Source of the DNA: Nectonema munidae | Taxonomy: Eukaryota; Nematomorpha; Nectonematoida; Nectonematidae | NCBI GenBank assembly: GCA_030549495.1 | Contig: JAUIRK010000101.1 | Location: 558,001-622,000 of the forward strand | DNA: 64,000 nucleotides | Direction of reading: 5' to 3' | In this document: piece by piece, positions 63,485 through 64,000 of the stretch | How the letters are laid out: every line of letters starts with the position of its first letter | Position numbering within the stretch: the first letter of the stretch is position 1 | Notes under the pieces: model-generated | Database searches by the model: none | Seen by the model: only the letters and a program-made list of their open reading frames with translations | What the model was told of the DNA's origin: nothing | Made by a program: the position numbers and the translations under genes

Positions 63485-64000
63485 GTAACATAACATAACA
63501 GCGCTTATTTAGCGAAATACGAAGTTGGAAAAACTATAGGGATCGCATCGAGATTTTTTAATTAGACGGTAACTTAAAAAATGAGGTATGAAAGAAAGAA
63601 AATTAAGCTAAAGTGAAGAATTAAAGTGTGGAAGTGAATATCTTATTATTCCACAAGAAATCAAAACGCTTCTTGGAAGGGTTTAACATGATTTGGCGGG
63701 GTTCTTTTTGGCGTGACATTTTTTGGCGCAAGAATTTTTGGGATGGACCTTTCTTAGCCCAGACCCTTTTTGAAGTCTACTTTTTGAATAATTAAGGCTT
63801 TAAAATAAACTTTACCCGTTATTCGACAATTTTTAATTGTAAATTTGAGGAATGGCATTTAAAATTTAAACACATTTCTATACTAGTTTGTTTTGATCCT
63901 TAAGACCTAGGTTCATTTATTTAGTTGTTTATTTTATTTGGTTGTTTAGTTTATTCATTAGTTAGTTGGTTATTTTGTTTAGTTTTCTAGTGAATTAGTT
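63485..64000. other. Right-edge intron
   Basis: AT-rich. Repeated TTTGGCG units at 63695-63735 and TTTAGTT/TTAGTTGG repeats at about 63915-64000. No further exon recognised before the window ends. Confidence 0.4.

Noticed and set aside
63325-63385. Alternative SEA9 part c beginning after AAATTTAG at 63324
   Set aside because: The needed phase-0 frame hits a stop at once, and the other open frame ends in TAA without a donor.

Overview
The window is AT-rich animal DNA. It has spliced genes with GT-AG introns, about ten very short introns (54-118 bp) alternating with multi-kilobase introns full of transposons, and typical metazoan extracellular modules (LDLa, EGF, SEA). I cannot name the species. 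The base composition and repeat set (CR1/Jockey-like LINEs, hAT elements, TTAA-flanked MITEs, a tRNA-derived SINE) fit an ecdysozoan or similar invertebrate such as a copepod, but that is inference.

Almost the whole window is one plus-strand gene. I assembled 32 coding exons by hand, from a signal-peptide exon at 1508 to an exon ending at 63484. Every junction keeps the reading phase, giving about 1,709 codons with no stop codon reached, so the gene continues past the right edge. Predicted order: signal peptide; three LDLa modules; EGF1; SEA1; EGF2; SEA2; EGF3; SEA3; EGF4; SEA4; EGF5; SEA5; SEA6; SEA7; SEA8; a charged, low-complexity linker with a basic cluster; SEA9. It looks like a secreted or apical matrix mosaic protein. 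I do not recognise a named orthologue.

Each SEA domain is built on a fixed three-exon plan: exon a (beta1-alpha1, phase 1 to 0, 128 bp in five of nine copies), exon b (alpha2-beta2-beta3, phase 0 to 0) and exon c (alpha3-beta4, phase 0 to 1). Exon c is often fused to the following EGF. This plan explains the periodicity of the locus and allowed weak exons to be placed. All three LDLa modules lack the C4 and C6 cysteines, a matched loss of one disulfide. No SEA copy shows the GSVVV autoproteolysis site.

The long introns hold the mobile DNA. There is a 5'-truncated LINE with poly(A) (about 22.15-24.89 kb), a decayed CR1-like LINE with a PHD-finger ORF1 (27.2-29.9 kb), a LINE reverse-transcriptase tail on the minus strand (47.8-49.0 kb), and two ORF1-plus-3'-end LINE derivatives (33.3-34.1 kb plus, 40.3-42.1 kb minus). 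Two hAT transposase relics lie at 37.0-40.1 kb minus and 53.8-56.8 kb plus. Three MITEs have exact 8-bp target duplications (17743-18150, 30051-30794, 50811-51310). About eight TTAA-type MITE copies and four tRNA-derived SINE copies are also present. A GC-rich minus-strand insert at 10.5-11.04 kb ends in AATAAA plus poly(A) and carries an intact 133-codon frame; it looks like a retrocopy. I saw no LTR elements, rRNA, functional tRNA gene or CRISPR array.
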